Origin: Neisseria sp. Marseille-Q6792
GTDB taxonomy: Bacteria; Pseudomonadota; Gammaproteobacteria; Burkholderiales; Neisseriaceae
Length of the DNA stretch: 64,000 nt
Direction: 5' to 3'
NCBI RefSeq assembly: GCF_943181435.1
Contig: NZ_OW969598.1
Coordinates: forward strand, 310,001 to 374,000
Part shown: positions 25,801-34,954 of the stretch, piece after piece
How the letters are laid out: the number at the start of each line of letters is the position of its first letter
How positions within the stretch are numbered: the stretch's first letter is position 1
Notes under the pieces: generated by a model
Seen by the model: only the letters and a program-made list of their open reading frames with translations
Database searches by the model: none
Told to the model about the DNA's origin: nothing
Translations under genes and position numbers: made by a program

Positions 25801-26658
25801 TCAGACGGCCTTCATAATGCGTTCGATTTCGTGCCAAAAGCCGTCTGGCCGACATTCCAAAACGGCAATCAAGCCTTGGTCGATACGGCGGATTTCGGTT
25901 TCGTTCAATGTTTCGGTTTCGGCGACACGCGCAGGCGCGAGGTAGGCCATACGGTCGAGTAGATGGTAGCGGGCTTCTTGGCGTTCAAACGTATATTCCG
26001 CCCAGTCTTGAATATAGATGCCGCGCCAGCCGTATGGGTTAAGTGGCGGCTCAAAGGCGTTGAAACCTTGCGGAAAAAATCCGATGCCGCGCACGATGGA
26101 AACGGGTTTTACGTCAAGCGGCAGACCGTGCTGCCGCAAGGTTCGGATGCCGTCTGAAGTATGCGGCAGACCGAGTTGGGTGGTTAGTTTGGCGGCTTTT
26201 CCCAAAAGCGTGTCTTTGGGGTCGAATCCGCGCATCCCTTCGGGGCTGTCCGTGCCGCCGCCGTAATATTTACAGGTCAGCTCGATATGGTAGGGTTTGC
26301 CGTTAAGCCTTGCCACAAAATCCGCCGCGCCTTGCGTATTGCCGTCCGAACCGGAAACCGTGAGGTTGTGCGCGAGCAGTTCGGCGTGCGGCGCGTTGGC
26401 AAACCAAAATGCCAACAGTTCTTCGGCATAAATACCGAGACGGTGGCCGAACGGGGCGCGTTGGGCAAGGTAATCCGTCAGCGGCGCGGGATCGGCGTCC
26501 AATGCCAAAAGATAGCGGAAACCGCGTTCCCCCAATAGTTCGCGCACGCTCAATTCGCAGCCGCTTTGCCACAATGGAGGCGCGGTCAGCAGCGAGGCTA
26601 AATCCCGCACGGCAGGGTCGGTCAGTTTCCACCACAGGGCATCGAGGGTGTAGTTCAT
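25801..26658 (-). CDS. DUF1853 family protein
   Basis: A 285-residue protein of the DUF1853 family, function unknown. It begins MNYTLDALWWKLTDPAVRDLASLLTAPPLW, a family signature. HRLGIYAEELLAFWF and the segment YHIELTCKYYGG with Glu-x-x-x-Lys are reminiscent of the PD-(D/E)XK nuclease fold; a catalytic role is not shown. AGGA lies before the ATG at 26658. Gene order is trmJ, this gene, then the RsmB-like gene, all on the minus strand and possibly cotranscribed in part, though a DUS hairpin separates it from trmJ. Confidence 0.82.
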   Translation of the reverse strand: MNYTLDALWWKLTDPAVRDLASLLTAPPLWQSGCELSVRELLGERGFRYLLALDADPAPLTDYLAQRAPFGHRLGIYAEELLAFWFANAPHAELLAHNLTVSGSDGNTQGAADFVARLNGKPYHIELTCKYYGGGTDSPEGMRGFDPKDTLLGKAAKLTTQLGLPHTSDGIRTLRQHGLPLDVKPVSIVRGIGFFPQGFNAFEPPLNPYGWRGIYIQDWAEYTFERQEARYHLLDRMAYLAPARVAETETLNETEIRRIDQGLIAVLECRPDGFWHEIERIMKAV

Positions 26659-26693
26659 GGTTTTCCTGTTTCTGTATTCTGATTTTTCCTGAA

Positions 26694-26724
26694 ATGCCGT
26701 CTGAAAAACGGATTCAGACGGCAT
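26694..26724 (-). terminator. DUS-pair hairpin between trmJ and DUF1853 gene
   Basis: DUS at 26694-26705 pairs with its inverse at 26713-26724. There is no clear T run, so termination may be weak. Confidence 0.6.
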
Positions 26725-26728
26725 GCGC

Positions 26729-27547
26729 TTAGGATTGCCCGTCCTTCAGACGCTGTTGCAGCGTATTGAAAAAACCGCGCAGGATGTCGATGTCTTCGGT
26801 TTGCGTGTTGGCGCGTCCGAACAGGCTCTGCATACGGCGCATCAGACGCTCGCCGTTGCGGCGGTTGAAAAAGCCGATGTCGTTCATCACGCTTTCCATG
26901 TGGGCGACCATGCCTTTGATTTGCTCGTGGGTCGCGGCGTGGTCTTCTTGTTGAAGATGGGTCATGGGCGAATCGGTTTGGCTGAAGATTTCGTAGCACA
27001 CGACCTGCACTGCTTGGGCAAGGTTGAGCGAGAAATAGTCGGGATTGCCGTTGATGGTCATCAGTCGGTTGCAGGCTTGGACTTCTTCGATGCTCAAGCC
27101 GAAAGTCTCATTGCCGAAAACCAGCGCCACTTTCTCGCCGCGGTTGGCGGCCTGCAGTAATTCGGGCACCAAATCGCGCGGCGTTTGCAGCGGCGCGGTG
27201 ATTTCGCGGCGGCGGCTGGTCAGGGCGCAGGCGATCGTGGTGTCGGTAAGGGCTTCGTCCAGCGTGGCGACGATTTCGGCGTTGTGCAATACGTCCGCCG
27301 CGCCCGAAGCGAGGATGAAACTTTCTTCGGGCAGTGCAAAACTTTGCACGTCATCGGGATTGAAAACAGGCGGGTTTTCCGTCATCGGCGTAGCCATCAG
27401 ATTGGGGGCGACGATGGTCAGTTTGTGCAGACCCATCGTTTTCATCGCGCGCGCGGCGGAACCGATATTGGCGGGATGGCTGGTGCGCGTGAGGATAATG
27501 CGGATGTTGCCGAGATAGTCGGGCAGGGCGGGTTTGAGAGCAGTCAT
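26729..27547 (-). CDS. trmJ: tRNA (Cm32/Um32) methyltransferase TrmJ
   Basis: A 272-residue SPOUT-class methyltransferase that adds the 2'-O-methyl group to position 32 of several tRNAs. The N-terminal IRIILTRTSHPANIGSAARAMKTMGL and the knot motifs VALVFGNETFGLS and SLNLAQAVQVVCYEIF are diagnostic. The C-terminal helical extension (EQIKGMVAHMESVMNDIGFFN ... MRRMQSLFGRANTQTEDIDILRG) is characteristic of TrmJ rather than other SPOUT enzymes. The start is set at MTALKPALP; a longer reading runs back through the presumed upstream promoter region. Confidence 0.93.
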   Translation of the reverse strand: MTALKPALPDYLGNIRIILTRTSHPANIGSAARAMKTMGLHKLTIVAPNLMATPMTENPPVFNPDDVQSFALPEESFILASGAADVLHNAEIVATLDEALTDTTIACALTSRRREITAPLQTPRDLVPELLQAANRGEKVALVFGNETFGLSIEEVQACNRLMTINGNPDYFSLNLAQAVQVVCYEIFSQTDSPMTHLQQEDHAATHEQIKGMVAHMESVMNDIGFFNRRNGERLMRRMQSLFGRANTQTEDIDILRGFFNTLQQRLKDGQS

Positions 27548-27576
27548 GTTCGGTTTTCGGTCGGAATGGAATAGGG

Positions 27577-27582
27577 TATAAT
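27577..27582 (+). promoter_or_regulatory. Possible suhB promoter -10
   Basis: A perfect TATAAT at 27577-27582 lies about 200 bases before suhB, with only a weak -35 (TTTTCG at 27554). A lone DUS follows near 27611. The rest of the 27548-27790 gap shows nothing further. Confidence 0.4.
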
Positions 27583-27790
27583 GCGCCGTCTTTTTCGTTC
27601 GGACGGTCAAATGCCGTCTGAAATGTTCTTTAACAACGTCGGAAATTTAACGTTGCGCCTGAAGCAGACACGCGTCAGGCGGTATTTTACCCGATTTGGC
27701 AGTGTTTACCCCAACCAAATAAACTCCGATTTTGCCGCTCCGAAGGACTGCGCGTCCGAACCGGCGGTATGCCACCCTTAAGGAAATCTG

Positions 27791-28576
27791 ATGAATCCGT
27801 TTTTGAATACAGCCTTTAAAGCCGCCCGCCGTGCCGGTCAGATGATGATACGCGCCGCAGGCAACCTCGATGCCGTCAAAACCGACAGCAAAGCCTTCAA
27901 CGATTTTGTTTCCGATGTTGACCGCAATTCCGAAATCATCCTGGTTGAGGCTTTGAAAGAAGCCTATCCGCACCACAAAATCACTTGTGAAGAAAGCGGC
28001 TCCCACGGCAAAGCCGCGGCCGAGTACGAATGGATTATCGATCCGCTCGACGGCACGACCAATTTCCTTCACGGCCATCCTCAATACGCTATCTCTATGG
28101 TGCTCCTGCACAAAGGCGTGTTGCAAGAAGCTTTGGTGTACGCGCCCGAGCGCAACGACGTATACATGGCTTCGCGCGGCAAAGGCGCGTTGCTCAACGA
28201 CCGCCGCATCCGCGTTTCCAACCGCATCGAATTGAACCGCTGCCTGATCGGTACCGGCTTTCCTGTTGTCGATCAAAGCATGATGGACAAGTATCTGGCG
28301 ATTTTGAAAGATTTCTTGGCCAAAACCGCCGGAGGCCGTCGTGAAGGCGCGGCTTCTTTGGATTTGTGTGCTGTGGCGACTGGTCGTTTTGACGGCTTTT
28401 TCGAGTTCAACCTCAAACCGTGGGACATTGCCGCAGGCGCATTGATTGTCCAAGAAGCAGGCGGCATCGTAACCGATATGACGGGTGAAGACGGCTGGCT
28501 GGAAAGCGGCGATATTGTCGCCGCCAATCCCAAAGTGCTGGCGCAAATGTTAAAAATCATTTCCGCACACGTTTAA
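27791..28576 (+). CDS. suhB: Inositol-1-monophosphatase / SuhB
   Basis: A 261-residue Mg-dependent phosphatase of the inositol monophosphatase family. In E. coli the orthologue SuhB also binds RNA polymerase and supports rRNA antitermination. Metal-binding motifs are complete: EESGSHG, WIIDPLDGTTNFLHG and WDIAAGALIVQEAGG. AAGGAAA precedes the ATG. It stands alone with a DUS terminator behind it. Whether the phosphatase or the rRNA role matters more here cannot be judged from sequence. Confidence 0.93.
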   Translation: MNPFLNTAFKAARRAGQMMIRAAGNLDAVKTDSKAFNDFVSDVDRNSEIILVEALKEAYPHHKITCEESGSHGKAAAEYEWIIDPLDGTTNFLHGHPQYAISMVLLHKGVLQEALVYAPERNDVYMASRGKGALLNDRRIRVSNRIELNRCLIGTGFPVVDQSMMDKYLAILKDFLAKTAGGRREGAASLDLCAVATGRFDGFFEFNLKPWDIAAGALIVQEAGGIVTDMTGEDGWLESGDIVAANPKVLAQMLKIISAHV

Positions 28577-28616
28577 ATTTCAGCCCGCTCCCGGGAATGC
28601 GGGAAAACGGGCGGGT

Positions 28617-28659
28617 ATGCCGTCTGAAGTATCGTGCCGATATTTCAGACGGCATTTTT
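28617..28659 (+). terminator. DUS-pair terminator after suhB
   Basis: DUS at 28617-28628 pairs with its inverse near 28643-28654 and is followed by five T. Confidence 0.85.
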
Positions 28660-28901
28660 GTTGGTAATAGGAGCAGGAAGGTGGAAACGGTTAAATGCCT
28701 AAAGCTGTCGAGGATGGAAACCCATATCTAATTAAACGGAGAACCCTGTGTAATTTGTCCATTTTCCGCTCAGTCATTTAAATGCAGTTTGATGGAAGCT
28801 AAATCGACTGTGGCAGAAAACAGACACCGGGGTATAAAAAATAAACCAATATTTAACAGTCGGATAACTCCGCCTGATTGAGTTTTTCCAGTAATAGTTG
28901 T

Positions 28902-28920
28902 GATTATCAAATATAATTGC
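28902..28920 (+). promoter_or_regulatory. Fur-box-like palindrome over a -10 element
   Basis: An imperfect palindrome (ATTAT around CAAAT, then ATAAT) overlaps TATAAT at 28912-28917, about 75 bases before the receptor gene. Similarity to the 19-base Fur box is modest, but the position over the -10 fits iron or metal repression. The rest of 28660-28990 is AT-rich with no ORF. Confidence 0.35.
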
Positions 28921-28990
28921 CGCTCGAAATATCTGACAAGTTTGTTTATTTTTATATTTATTCCTCAATACTTAAAAAGAGAGCGTTTTC

Positions 28991-31201
28991 ATGAACAAAA
29001 AACTTGCCTTAATGCCGCTGTTGATTTTGAGCGCGTTTTCGTCTGCCGCCGACAATGTTCCGCAGCAGGGCGAACTCGGACAGGTTCATGTCCGTGCCGA
29101 TGCCAAGCGCGTTAAAGCTGCCCGTTCTTACTCCATTGCCAGCGACGGCGACTTGCGCGACCGCGTGAACTTGGGCGTATTGGGTAAAGCCAACGCCTTT
29201 ACTGCTCCGATTACCGTCGTCAACTACGACGAACAAGCCCTCAACAACACCGAAGCGCGTACTTTGGTGGATGCCGTAGCGAAAAAAGACGCTTCCGTTT
29301 GGCAGTTTGGCGGCGAAAGCAATACATTGACCGGCCTGTATTTCCGCGGTTATCAGCTTGATGCGCGCCAATTCAGCGTCAACGGTTTGGCAGGTATGTA
29401 CGGCACGCAAGGCACGGCCAGCGTGCAAGTCGGCTCCGCACAACTGATTAAAGGCGCGTCCACCGCCGTAAACGGCATGGACCCTGAAGGCGCGGTATCC
29501 GGTTCCGTCAATATCGAAACCAAAAAAGCCGCCGATGAAGGCAACCGCAAAATCGGTTTGGGCTGGTTCAGCAACAACCGCGCCCAAGGCACATTCGACT
29601 TGGGTCAACGTTTCGGCGAAAACAAAGAATTCGGTGTGCGCACCAATGGCAAACTGCGCCACGGTGACACCCCGCGCCACGGGTACAGCGAGGACAACAA
29701 AGAATTTGCATTGAATGCCGACTATCGCGGCGAAAAACTGCGCGTAGCGTTCGATTCCATCTACGCAAAACGCAAAACCAACGGCGGCCGCGCGCGTATC
29801 CAAGATATTCAAAATGCCAACGGCCGCTTGTTTGACGCACCTGAAGGCAAAGTGAATTTGGCGCCGAGCTGGCAGGCTCAAAACACGCGCGGTCAAACGA
29901 ATATGATGACCTTCGAATGGGATGCATTTGAAAATGCCCAAATTACAGGCGGTATTGGTTATAACAATGCGCGCTATTATGGCAATTTCGCCTCTCCTAC
30001 CGTTACAGACAGCGGTTTAACCTACAATTCCGGTCGCGCGCGTTTGACCGACCAGCGTTTTAAAACGCTCAGTATGAATCTGACTGCACGCGGCGAATTT
30101 GAAACCGGTCCGGTAAGCCACAACTGGAGTACCGCATTTGACCGCATCGACCGCAAACGCACTACTTATCAAGGTGCACGTCAAACAAAAAGCAGCGTTA
30201 TCGATCCGAGCATCGACATTCCTACTCAATTGGCAAAATTGGATTCCAACTTAGGCAGCGCATGGAGTGCAACACCTTCATTGGATACCGTGATCAAAGT
30301 AAACAGTTTGGCAGTTTCCGACACACTTGGTTTTGCCGACAATAAATACCGTCTCACTTTGGGCGGACGTTTCCAAGCCGTCGAGCAGAAAAACAAATTA
30401 AACAGCCGCAAAGCAGATGCGAGCCGTTTCAGCCCGATGTTGATGGCAGCATGGGTTCCGCAGCCCGATTTGGTGGTTTACGGAAACTATATGGAAGATT
30501 TGGAGCCGTCCGACATTCGTACTGATGACGACGGTCATGTAACAATGGCAGATCCGCGCGTCAGCCGCCAATTTGAAGTCGGCGTACGCAAAAACTGGGG
30601 CGACTTTGTAACCACTTTAAACGCGTTCCAAATCAAACGCCCGGGCTACTGGCGCGGCAATACGACTTCAGGAACTGATTTCGCAGCGCGCAAAAATGCA
30701 GGCTTGGCTTATAGCGGTTCGGAGCAAGGCATAGAACGCAGCCGCGGTATCGAATTCAATACCTATGCCAACTTGTTGAATAAAACCCTGCGTCCGACGT
30801 TTGGTCTGATGTATCTGCAATCAACCGTAAAAGATTATCCGAATTTCGCCGACAATCTTGTTAACGGCGTACAAGTTGCCAACCCGCGCGTGATTGCCAA
30901 AGCAGGCGTGGAATGGGACACCCCGTTTGCCAAAGGTTTGACTTTAAACGGAAACGTTTCGTATTTCGGCAAGTCTTACCAAGACACGCAAAAACAATAC
31001 GCCTTCCCGTCCTATACCTTGGTTGACGTAGGCGCGCGCTACAAAACCAAGCTCGGCAAAAATACCCTGACCGTCAGCAGCTCGGTAGAAAACCTGTTCA
31101 ACAAAAACTACTGGCAGGTTCAGCGCGGCCAATACGACCGCAGCTTCGCCGTCGTCGGTATGCCGCGCACTTACTGGTTGAAAGCGGAATTGGATTTCTG
31201 A
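28991..31201 (+). CDS. TonB-dependent siderophore-type receptor
   Basis: A 736-residue outer-membrane receptor. The signal peptide (MNKKLALMPLLILSAFSSAA) is followed by a TonB-box-like region (GELGQVHVRAD), the plug domain (NAFTAPITVVNYDEQALNN ... YFRGYQLDARQFSVNGLAGMYG ... GSAQLIKGASTAVNGMDPEGAVSGSVNIETK) and a 22-strand barrel that ends in a terminal Phe (WLKAELDF). The plug pattern is that of ferrichrome or hydroxamate siderophore receptors, so it probably imports xenosiderophore iron with TonB-ExbB-ExbD. The exact ligand and its Tdf name are not known to me. No permease genes lie next to it. Confidence 0.9.
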   Translation: MNKKLALMPLLILSAFSSAADNVPQQGELGQVHVRADAKRVKAARSYSIASDGDLRDRVNLGVLGKANAFTAPITVVNYDEQALNNTEARTLVDAVAKKDASVWQFGGESNTLTGLYFRGYQLDARQFSVNGLAGMYGTQGTASVQVGSAQLIKGASTAVNGMDPEGAVSGSVNIETKKAADEGNRKIGLGWFSNNRAQGTFDLGQRFGENKEFGVRTNGKLRHGDTPRHGYSEDNKEFALNADYRGEKLRVAFDSIYAKRKTNGGRARIQDIQNANGRLFDAPEGKVNLAPSWQAQNTRGQTNMMTFEWDAFENAQITGGIGYNNARYYGNFASPTVTDSGLTYNSGRARLTDQRFKTLSMNLTARGEFETGPVSHNWSTAFDRIDRKRTTYQGARQTKSSVIDPSIDIPTQLAKLDSNLGSAWSATPSLDTVIKVNSLAVSDTLGFADNKYRLTLGGRFQAVEQKNKLNSRKADASRFSPMLMAAWVPQPDLVVYGNYMEDLEPSDIRTDDDGHVTMADPRVSRQFEVGVRKNWGDFVTTLNAFQIKRPGYWRGNTTSGTDFAARKNAGLAYSGSEQGIERSRGIEFNTYANLLNKTLRPTFGLMYLQSTVKDYPNFADNLVNGVQVANPRVIAKAGVEWDTPFAKGLTLNGNVSYFGKSYQDTQKQYAFPSYTLVDVGARYKTKLGKNTLTVSSSVENLFNKNYWQVQRGQYDRSFAVVGMPRTYWLKAELDF

Positions 31202-31219
31202 TTTCTCCGCATCCGGAAA

Positions 31220-31250
31220 ATGCCGTCCGAACAGGTTTCAGACGGCATTT
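31220..31250 (+). terminator. DUS-type terminator after receptor
   Basis: A variant DUS (ATGCCGTCCGAA, 31220-31231) pairs with a canonical inverse ending at 31248, then TTT. Confidence 0.75.
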
Positions 31251-31324
31251 CTTTTAAAGAAATATGGCGGGATATGCTTAAATAATGCTATTCTAGTGCC
31301 TTTGAAACCTGCTTGTTTGAAGTG

Positions 31325-32875
31325 ATGAAAAAACCTTTGATTTCAGTTGCGGCAGCATTGCTCGGCGTTGCTTTGGGTACACCTTATTATTTGGGTGTCA
31401 AAGCCGAAGAAAGCCTGACGCAGCAGCAAAAAATATTGCAGGAAACGGGCTTCTTGACCGTCGAATCGCACCAATATGACCGCGGCTGGTTTACCTCTAC
31501 GGAAACGACGGTCATCCGTCTGAAACCCGAGTTGCTGCATAATGCGCAGAAATACCTGCCGGATAACCTGAGAACAGTGTTGGAACAGCCGGTTACGCTG
31601 GTAAACCATATCACGCACGGTCCTTTTGCCGGCGGATTCGGCACGCAGGCGCACATTGAAACCGAGTTCAAATACGCGCCTGAAACGGAAAAAGTTTTGG
31701 AACGCTTTTTTGGGAAACAAGCTCCGGTTTCCCTTGCCAATACCGTTTATTTCAACGGCAGCGGTAAAATGGAAGTCAGTGTTCCTGCCTTCGATTATGA
31801 AGAACTGTCGGGCATCAGGCTGCACTGGGAAGGCCTGACGGGGGAAACGGTTTATCAAAAAGGTTTCAAAAGCTACCGGAACGGCTATGATGCCCCCTTG
31901 TTTAAAATCAAGCTGGCAGACAAAGGTGATGCCGCGTTTGAAAAAGTGCATTTCGATTCGGAAACTTCAGACGGCATCAATCCGCTTGCTTTGGGCAGCA
32001 GCAATCTGACTTTGGAAAAATTTTCCTTAGAATGGAAAGAGGGTGTCGATTACAACGTCAAGTTAAACGAACTGGTCAATCTTGTTACCGATTTGCAGAT
32101 TGGCGCGTTTATCAATCCCAACGGCAGCATCGCACCTTCCAAAATCGAAGTCGGCAAACTGGCTTTTTCAACCAAGACCGGGGAATCAGGATCATTTATC
32201 AACAGTGAAGGGCAGTTCCGTTTTGACACACTGGTTTACGGCGATGAAAAATATGGCCCGCTGGATATCCATATCGCCGCCGAACATCTCGATGCTTCTG
32301 CCTTAACCGTATTGAAACGCAAGTTTGCACAAATTTCTGCCAAAAAAATGACTGAAGAACAAATCCGCAATGATTTGATTGCGGCAGTCAAAGGCGAGGC
32401 TTCCGGATTATTTACCCATAACCCGGTACTCGACATCAAAACGTTCCGTTTCACGCTGCCGTCGGGAAAAATCGATGTGGGCGGAAAAATCATGTTTAAA
32501 GACATGAAGAAGGAAGATTTGAACCAATTGGGACTGATGTTGAAGAAAACCGAGGCAGACATCAGAATGAGTATTCCTCAAAAAATGTTGGAAGATTTGG
32601 CGGTAAGTCAGGCCGGAAATATTTTCAGTGTAAATGCCGAAGATGAGGCGGAAGCCAGAGCAAGCATTGCAGATATTAATGAAACATTGCGCCTGATGGT
32701 GGACAGTACGGTTCAAAGTATGGCAAGGGAAAAATATCTTACTTTAGACGGTAATCAGATTGATACGGTCATTTCCCTTAAAAACAACACCCTGAAGTTA
32801 AACGGGAAAACGCTGCAAAATGAACCTGATCCCGATTTTGATGAGGGCGGTATGGTTTCCGGCCAACCGCATTAA
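31325..32875 (+). CDS. DUF945/YdgA-like envelope protein
   Basis: A 516-residue protein of the YdgA/DUF945 family. The N-terminus (MKKPLISVAAALLGVALGTPYYLG) is a signal sequence or single membrane anchor, followed by the family pattern YDRGWFTSTETTVIRLKPELL and a long beta-rich region with VNHITHGPF and DLQIGAFINPNGSI. The C-terminal part is helical. The family is periplasmic or inner-membrane and its role is unknown. ATG 31325 is chosen; the frame also opens at a TTG at 31313 that lacks a better ribosome site. Confidence 0.85.
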   Translation: MKKPLISVAAALLGVALGTPYYLGVKAEESLTQQQKILQETGFLTVESHQYDRGWFTSTETTVIRLKPELLHNAQKYLPDNLRTVLEQPVTLVNHITHGPFAGGFGTQAHIETEFKYAPETEKVLERFFGKQAPVSLANTVYFNGSGKMEVSVPAFDYEELSGIRLHWEGLTGETVYQKGFKSYRNGYDAPLFKIKLADKGDAAFEKVHFDSETSDGINPLALGSSNLTLEKFSLEWKEGVDYNVKLNELVNLVTDLQIGAFINPNGSIAPSKIEVGKLAFSTKTGESGSFINSEGQFRFDTLVYGDEKYGPLDIHIAAEHLDASALTVLKRKFAQISAKKMTEEQIRNDLIAAVKGEASGLFTHNPVLDIKTFRFTLPSGKIDVGGKIMFKDMKKEDLNQLGLMLKKTEADIRMSIPQKMLEDLAVSQAGNIFSVNAEDEAEARASIADINETLRLMVDSTVQSMAREKYLTLDGNQIDTVISLKNNTLKLNGKTLQNEPDPDFDEGGMVSGQPH

Positions 32876-32890
32876 TGCCGTTTATGCCAA

Positions 32891-32920
32891 ATGCCGTCTG
32901 AAATGTTCAGACGGCATTTT
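32891..32920 (+). terminator. DUS-pair terminator after DUF945 gene
   Basis: DUS at 32891-32902 pairs with its inverse at 32906-32917, then TTT. Confidence 0.85.
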
Positions 32921-33025
32921 GTTGTATTGGAAACTGCCGTTTTCAACCATTCCTTCAGATAAGCCGTGTCGGATTCGTTTTTATGCAGGCCGTAGTGAAT
33001 ATTTTAATCTGCTGTAAAACAGAAA

Positions 33026-33052
33026 ATGCCGTCTGAACATTTCAGACGGCAT
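33026..33052 (-). terminator. DUS-pair terminator after lpdA
   Basis: DUS at 33026-33037 pairs with its inverse at 33041-33052. Read on the minus strand it is followed by TTTT and ends the lpdA gene. Confidence 0.8.
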
Positions 33053-33092
33053 TTGCTCAAATAAACCTTATCGGCTGTTTATTCAGTCGGAT

Positions 33093-34877
33093 TTATTTTT
33101 TCTTTTGAGGAGGCAAGTCGGTACATACACCCAAGGCTACTTCCGCAGCCATACCGATGGATTCACCCAAAGTAGGGTGCGGATGGATGGTTTTGCCGAT
33201 GTCGGCTGCATCACAGCCCATTTCGATGGCTAGGCAGACTTCGCCGATCATATCGCCGCCGTTGGGGCCGACGATACCGCCGCCGACAACACGGCCTGTT
33301 TCGGCATCAAAAATCAGTTTGGTAAAGCCATTATCGCAGCCGTTGGCAATCGCACGACCGGAAGCAGCCCATGGGAAGGTGGCTTTGGTGATTTTGCGGC
33401 CGGAAGCTTTGGCAGACAACTCGGTTTCGCCAACCCATGCCACTTCAGGAGAAGTGTAGGCAACACCCGGAATAACGCGCGCGTCGAAGTAGGCTTTGTG
33501 GCCGGCACAGTTTTCAGCGGCAACGTGGCCTTCGTGAACGGCTTTGTGTGCCAACATCGGTTGACCGACGATATCGCCGATAGCGTAGATGTGCGGCACG
33601 TTGGTGCGCATTTGTTTGTCAACTTCGATGAAGCCGCGGTCAGTTACGGCAACACCGGCTTTTTCCGCGCTGATGAGTTTGCCGTTAGGCGCACGACCGG
33701 CGGCAACCAGTACGGCATCGTAACGTTGTGGTTCTTTAGGCGCATTTGCACCTTCAAAGGTAACGTAAACGCCGTCTTCTTTAGGCTCGACAGCAACAGT
33801 TTTGGTGTTGATCATGATGTTGTCAAAACGGTATTCGTTTTGTTTTTGCCATACTTTAACCAAGTCGCGGTCTGCGCCTTGCATCAGGCCGTCCATCATT
33901 TCAACAACATCCAGGCGAGAACCCAACGTGCTGTAAACCGTACCCATTTCAAGACCGATAATACCGCCGCCGATGATCAACAGTTTGCCTGGTACTTCTT
34001 TCAGAGCCAATGCGCCGCTGGAGTCGAAAATTCGAGGATCTTCAGGGATGAAAGGCAGTTTGGTTACGCGGCTGCCTGCTGCAATGATACAGTTTTTAAA
34101 GGCAACGATTTTTTTCTCACCGGTAGGTGTAGCTTGTTCGTACACTTCGCTGGTCGTCAGAGAAACTTCCAAGTGGTGCGGATCTAAGAATTGGCCGTCA
34201 CCTTGGATAATGTCTACTTTGCGGCCTTTAGCCATGCCTGCCAAACCACCGGTCAGACGGGAAACCACACCGTCTTTGTAGGCGCGCAGCATATCGATAT
34301 CGAGTTCAGGCTCGGGGTATTTGATACCGTTGGCAGCCAAGTGGCGTACTTCATCGATAACGGCAGCATTGTGCAACAGGGCTTTGGAAGGGATACAGCC
34401 GACGTTCAAGCAAACGCCGCCCAAAGTTTTGTAACGCTCGACGATGGCAACTTTCAAGCCTTCGTCAGCAGCGGCAAATGCAGCAGAATAACCGCCGGGG
34501 CCGCCACCCAATACGACTACGTCGTATTCGGCATCGGCAGAACCGCCGAATTGAGCAGCTTGAGGAGCAGGAGCGGCTGCTTTAGGCGCTTCTTGTGCAG
34601 GAGCGGCAGGTGCTTCGGCTTTAGGAGCAGCAGCTGCACCTTCGGCCTCAACGACAACAATCAAACCGCCTTCAGAGATTTTATCGCCGACTTTAACTTT
34701 AACTTCTTTGACTACGCCTGCAACTTCGGCAGGTACGTCCATAGTCGCTTTATCGGTTTCCAAAGTAATCAGGGTATCGTCAACGGCGATGGTGTCGCCT
34801 ACGTTCACTTCAACCGCGATAATATCTACATTTTCGTGACCGCCAATGTCGGGCACTTTCAATTCAACTAAGCTCAT
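33093..34877 (-). CDS. lpdA: Dihydrolipoyl dehydrogenase (E3) with N-terminal lipoyl domain
   Basis: A 594-residue flavoprotein that reoxidises dihydrolipoyl groups of the pyruvate dehydrogenase complex with NAD+. Residues 1-80 are a lipoyl domain with the acceptor Lys in ETDKATMD. An Ala/Pro-rich linker (about 80-112) follows. The FAD motif is VVVLGGGPGGYSAA, the redox disulfide lies in GGVCLNVGCIPSK, the NAD motif in IIGGGIIGLEMGTVY, and the C-terminal catalytic His-Glu in HPHPTLGES. The fused lipoyl domain is known in Neisseria and a few others but absent in E. coli Lpd. Third gene of aceE-aceF-lpdA. Confidence 0.96.
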   Translation of the reverse strand: MSLVELKVPDIGGHENVDIIAVEVNVGDTIAVDDTLITLETDKATMDVPAEVAGVVKEVKVKVGDKISEGGLIVVVEAEGAAAAPKAEAPAAPAQEAPKAAAPAPQAAQFGGSADAEYDVVVLGGGPGGYSAAFAAADEGLKVAIVERYKTLGGVCLNVGCIPSKALLHNAAVIDEVRHLAANGIKYPEPELDIDMLRAYKDGVVSRLTGGLAGMAKGRKVDIIQGDGQFLDPHHLEVSLTTSEVYEQATPTGEKKIVAFKNCIIAAGSRVTKLPFIPEDPRIFDSSGALALKEVPGKLLIIGGGIIGLEMGTVYSTLGSRLDVVEMMDGLMQGADRDLVKVWQKQNEYRFDNIMINTKTVAVEPKEDGVYVTFEGANAPKEPQRYDAVLVAAGRAPNGKLISAEKAGVAVTDRGFIEVDKQMRTNVPHIYAIGDIVGQPMLAHKAVHEGHVAAENCAGHKAYFDARVIPGVAYTSPEVAWVGETELSAKASGRKITKATFPWAASGRAIANGCDNGFTKLIFDAETGRVVGGGIVGPNGGDMIGEVCLAIEMGCDAADIGKTIHPHPTLGESIGMAAEVALGVCTDLPPQKKK

Positions 34878-34910
34878 GTCTAATCTTTCTGAATGATGTT
34901 CGGACTTCTT

Positions 34911-34946
34911 TTTTCAGACGGCCTTTCTATTCAGGCCGTCTGAAAA
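34911..34946. repeat. Inverted AGGCCGTCTGAA pair between aceF and lpdA
   Basis: A 14-bp perfect inverted repeat (34911-34924 with 34933-34946) built from the AG form of the uptake sequence. It may partly terminate transcription within the pdh operon, or act only as a processing or uptake site. Confidence 0.75.
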
Positions 34947-34954
34947 TGCTCGGA

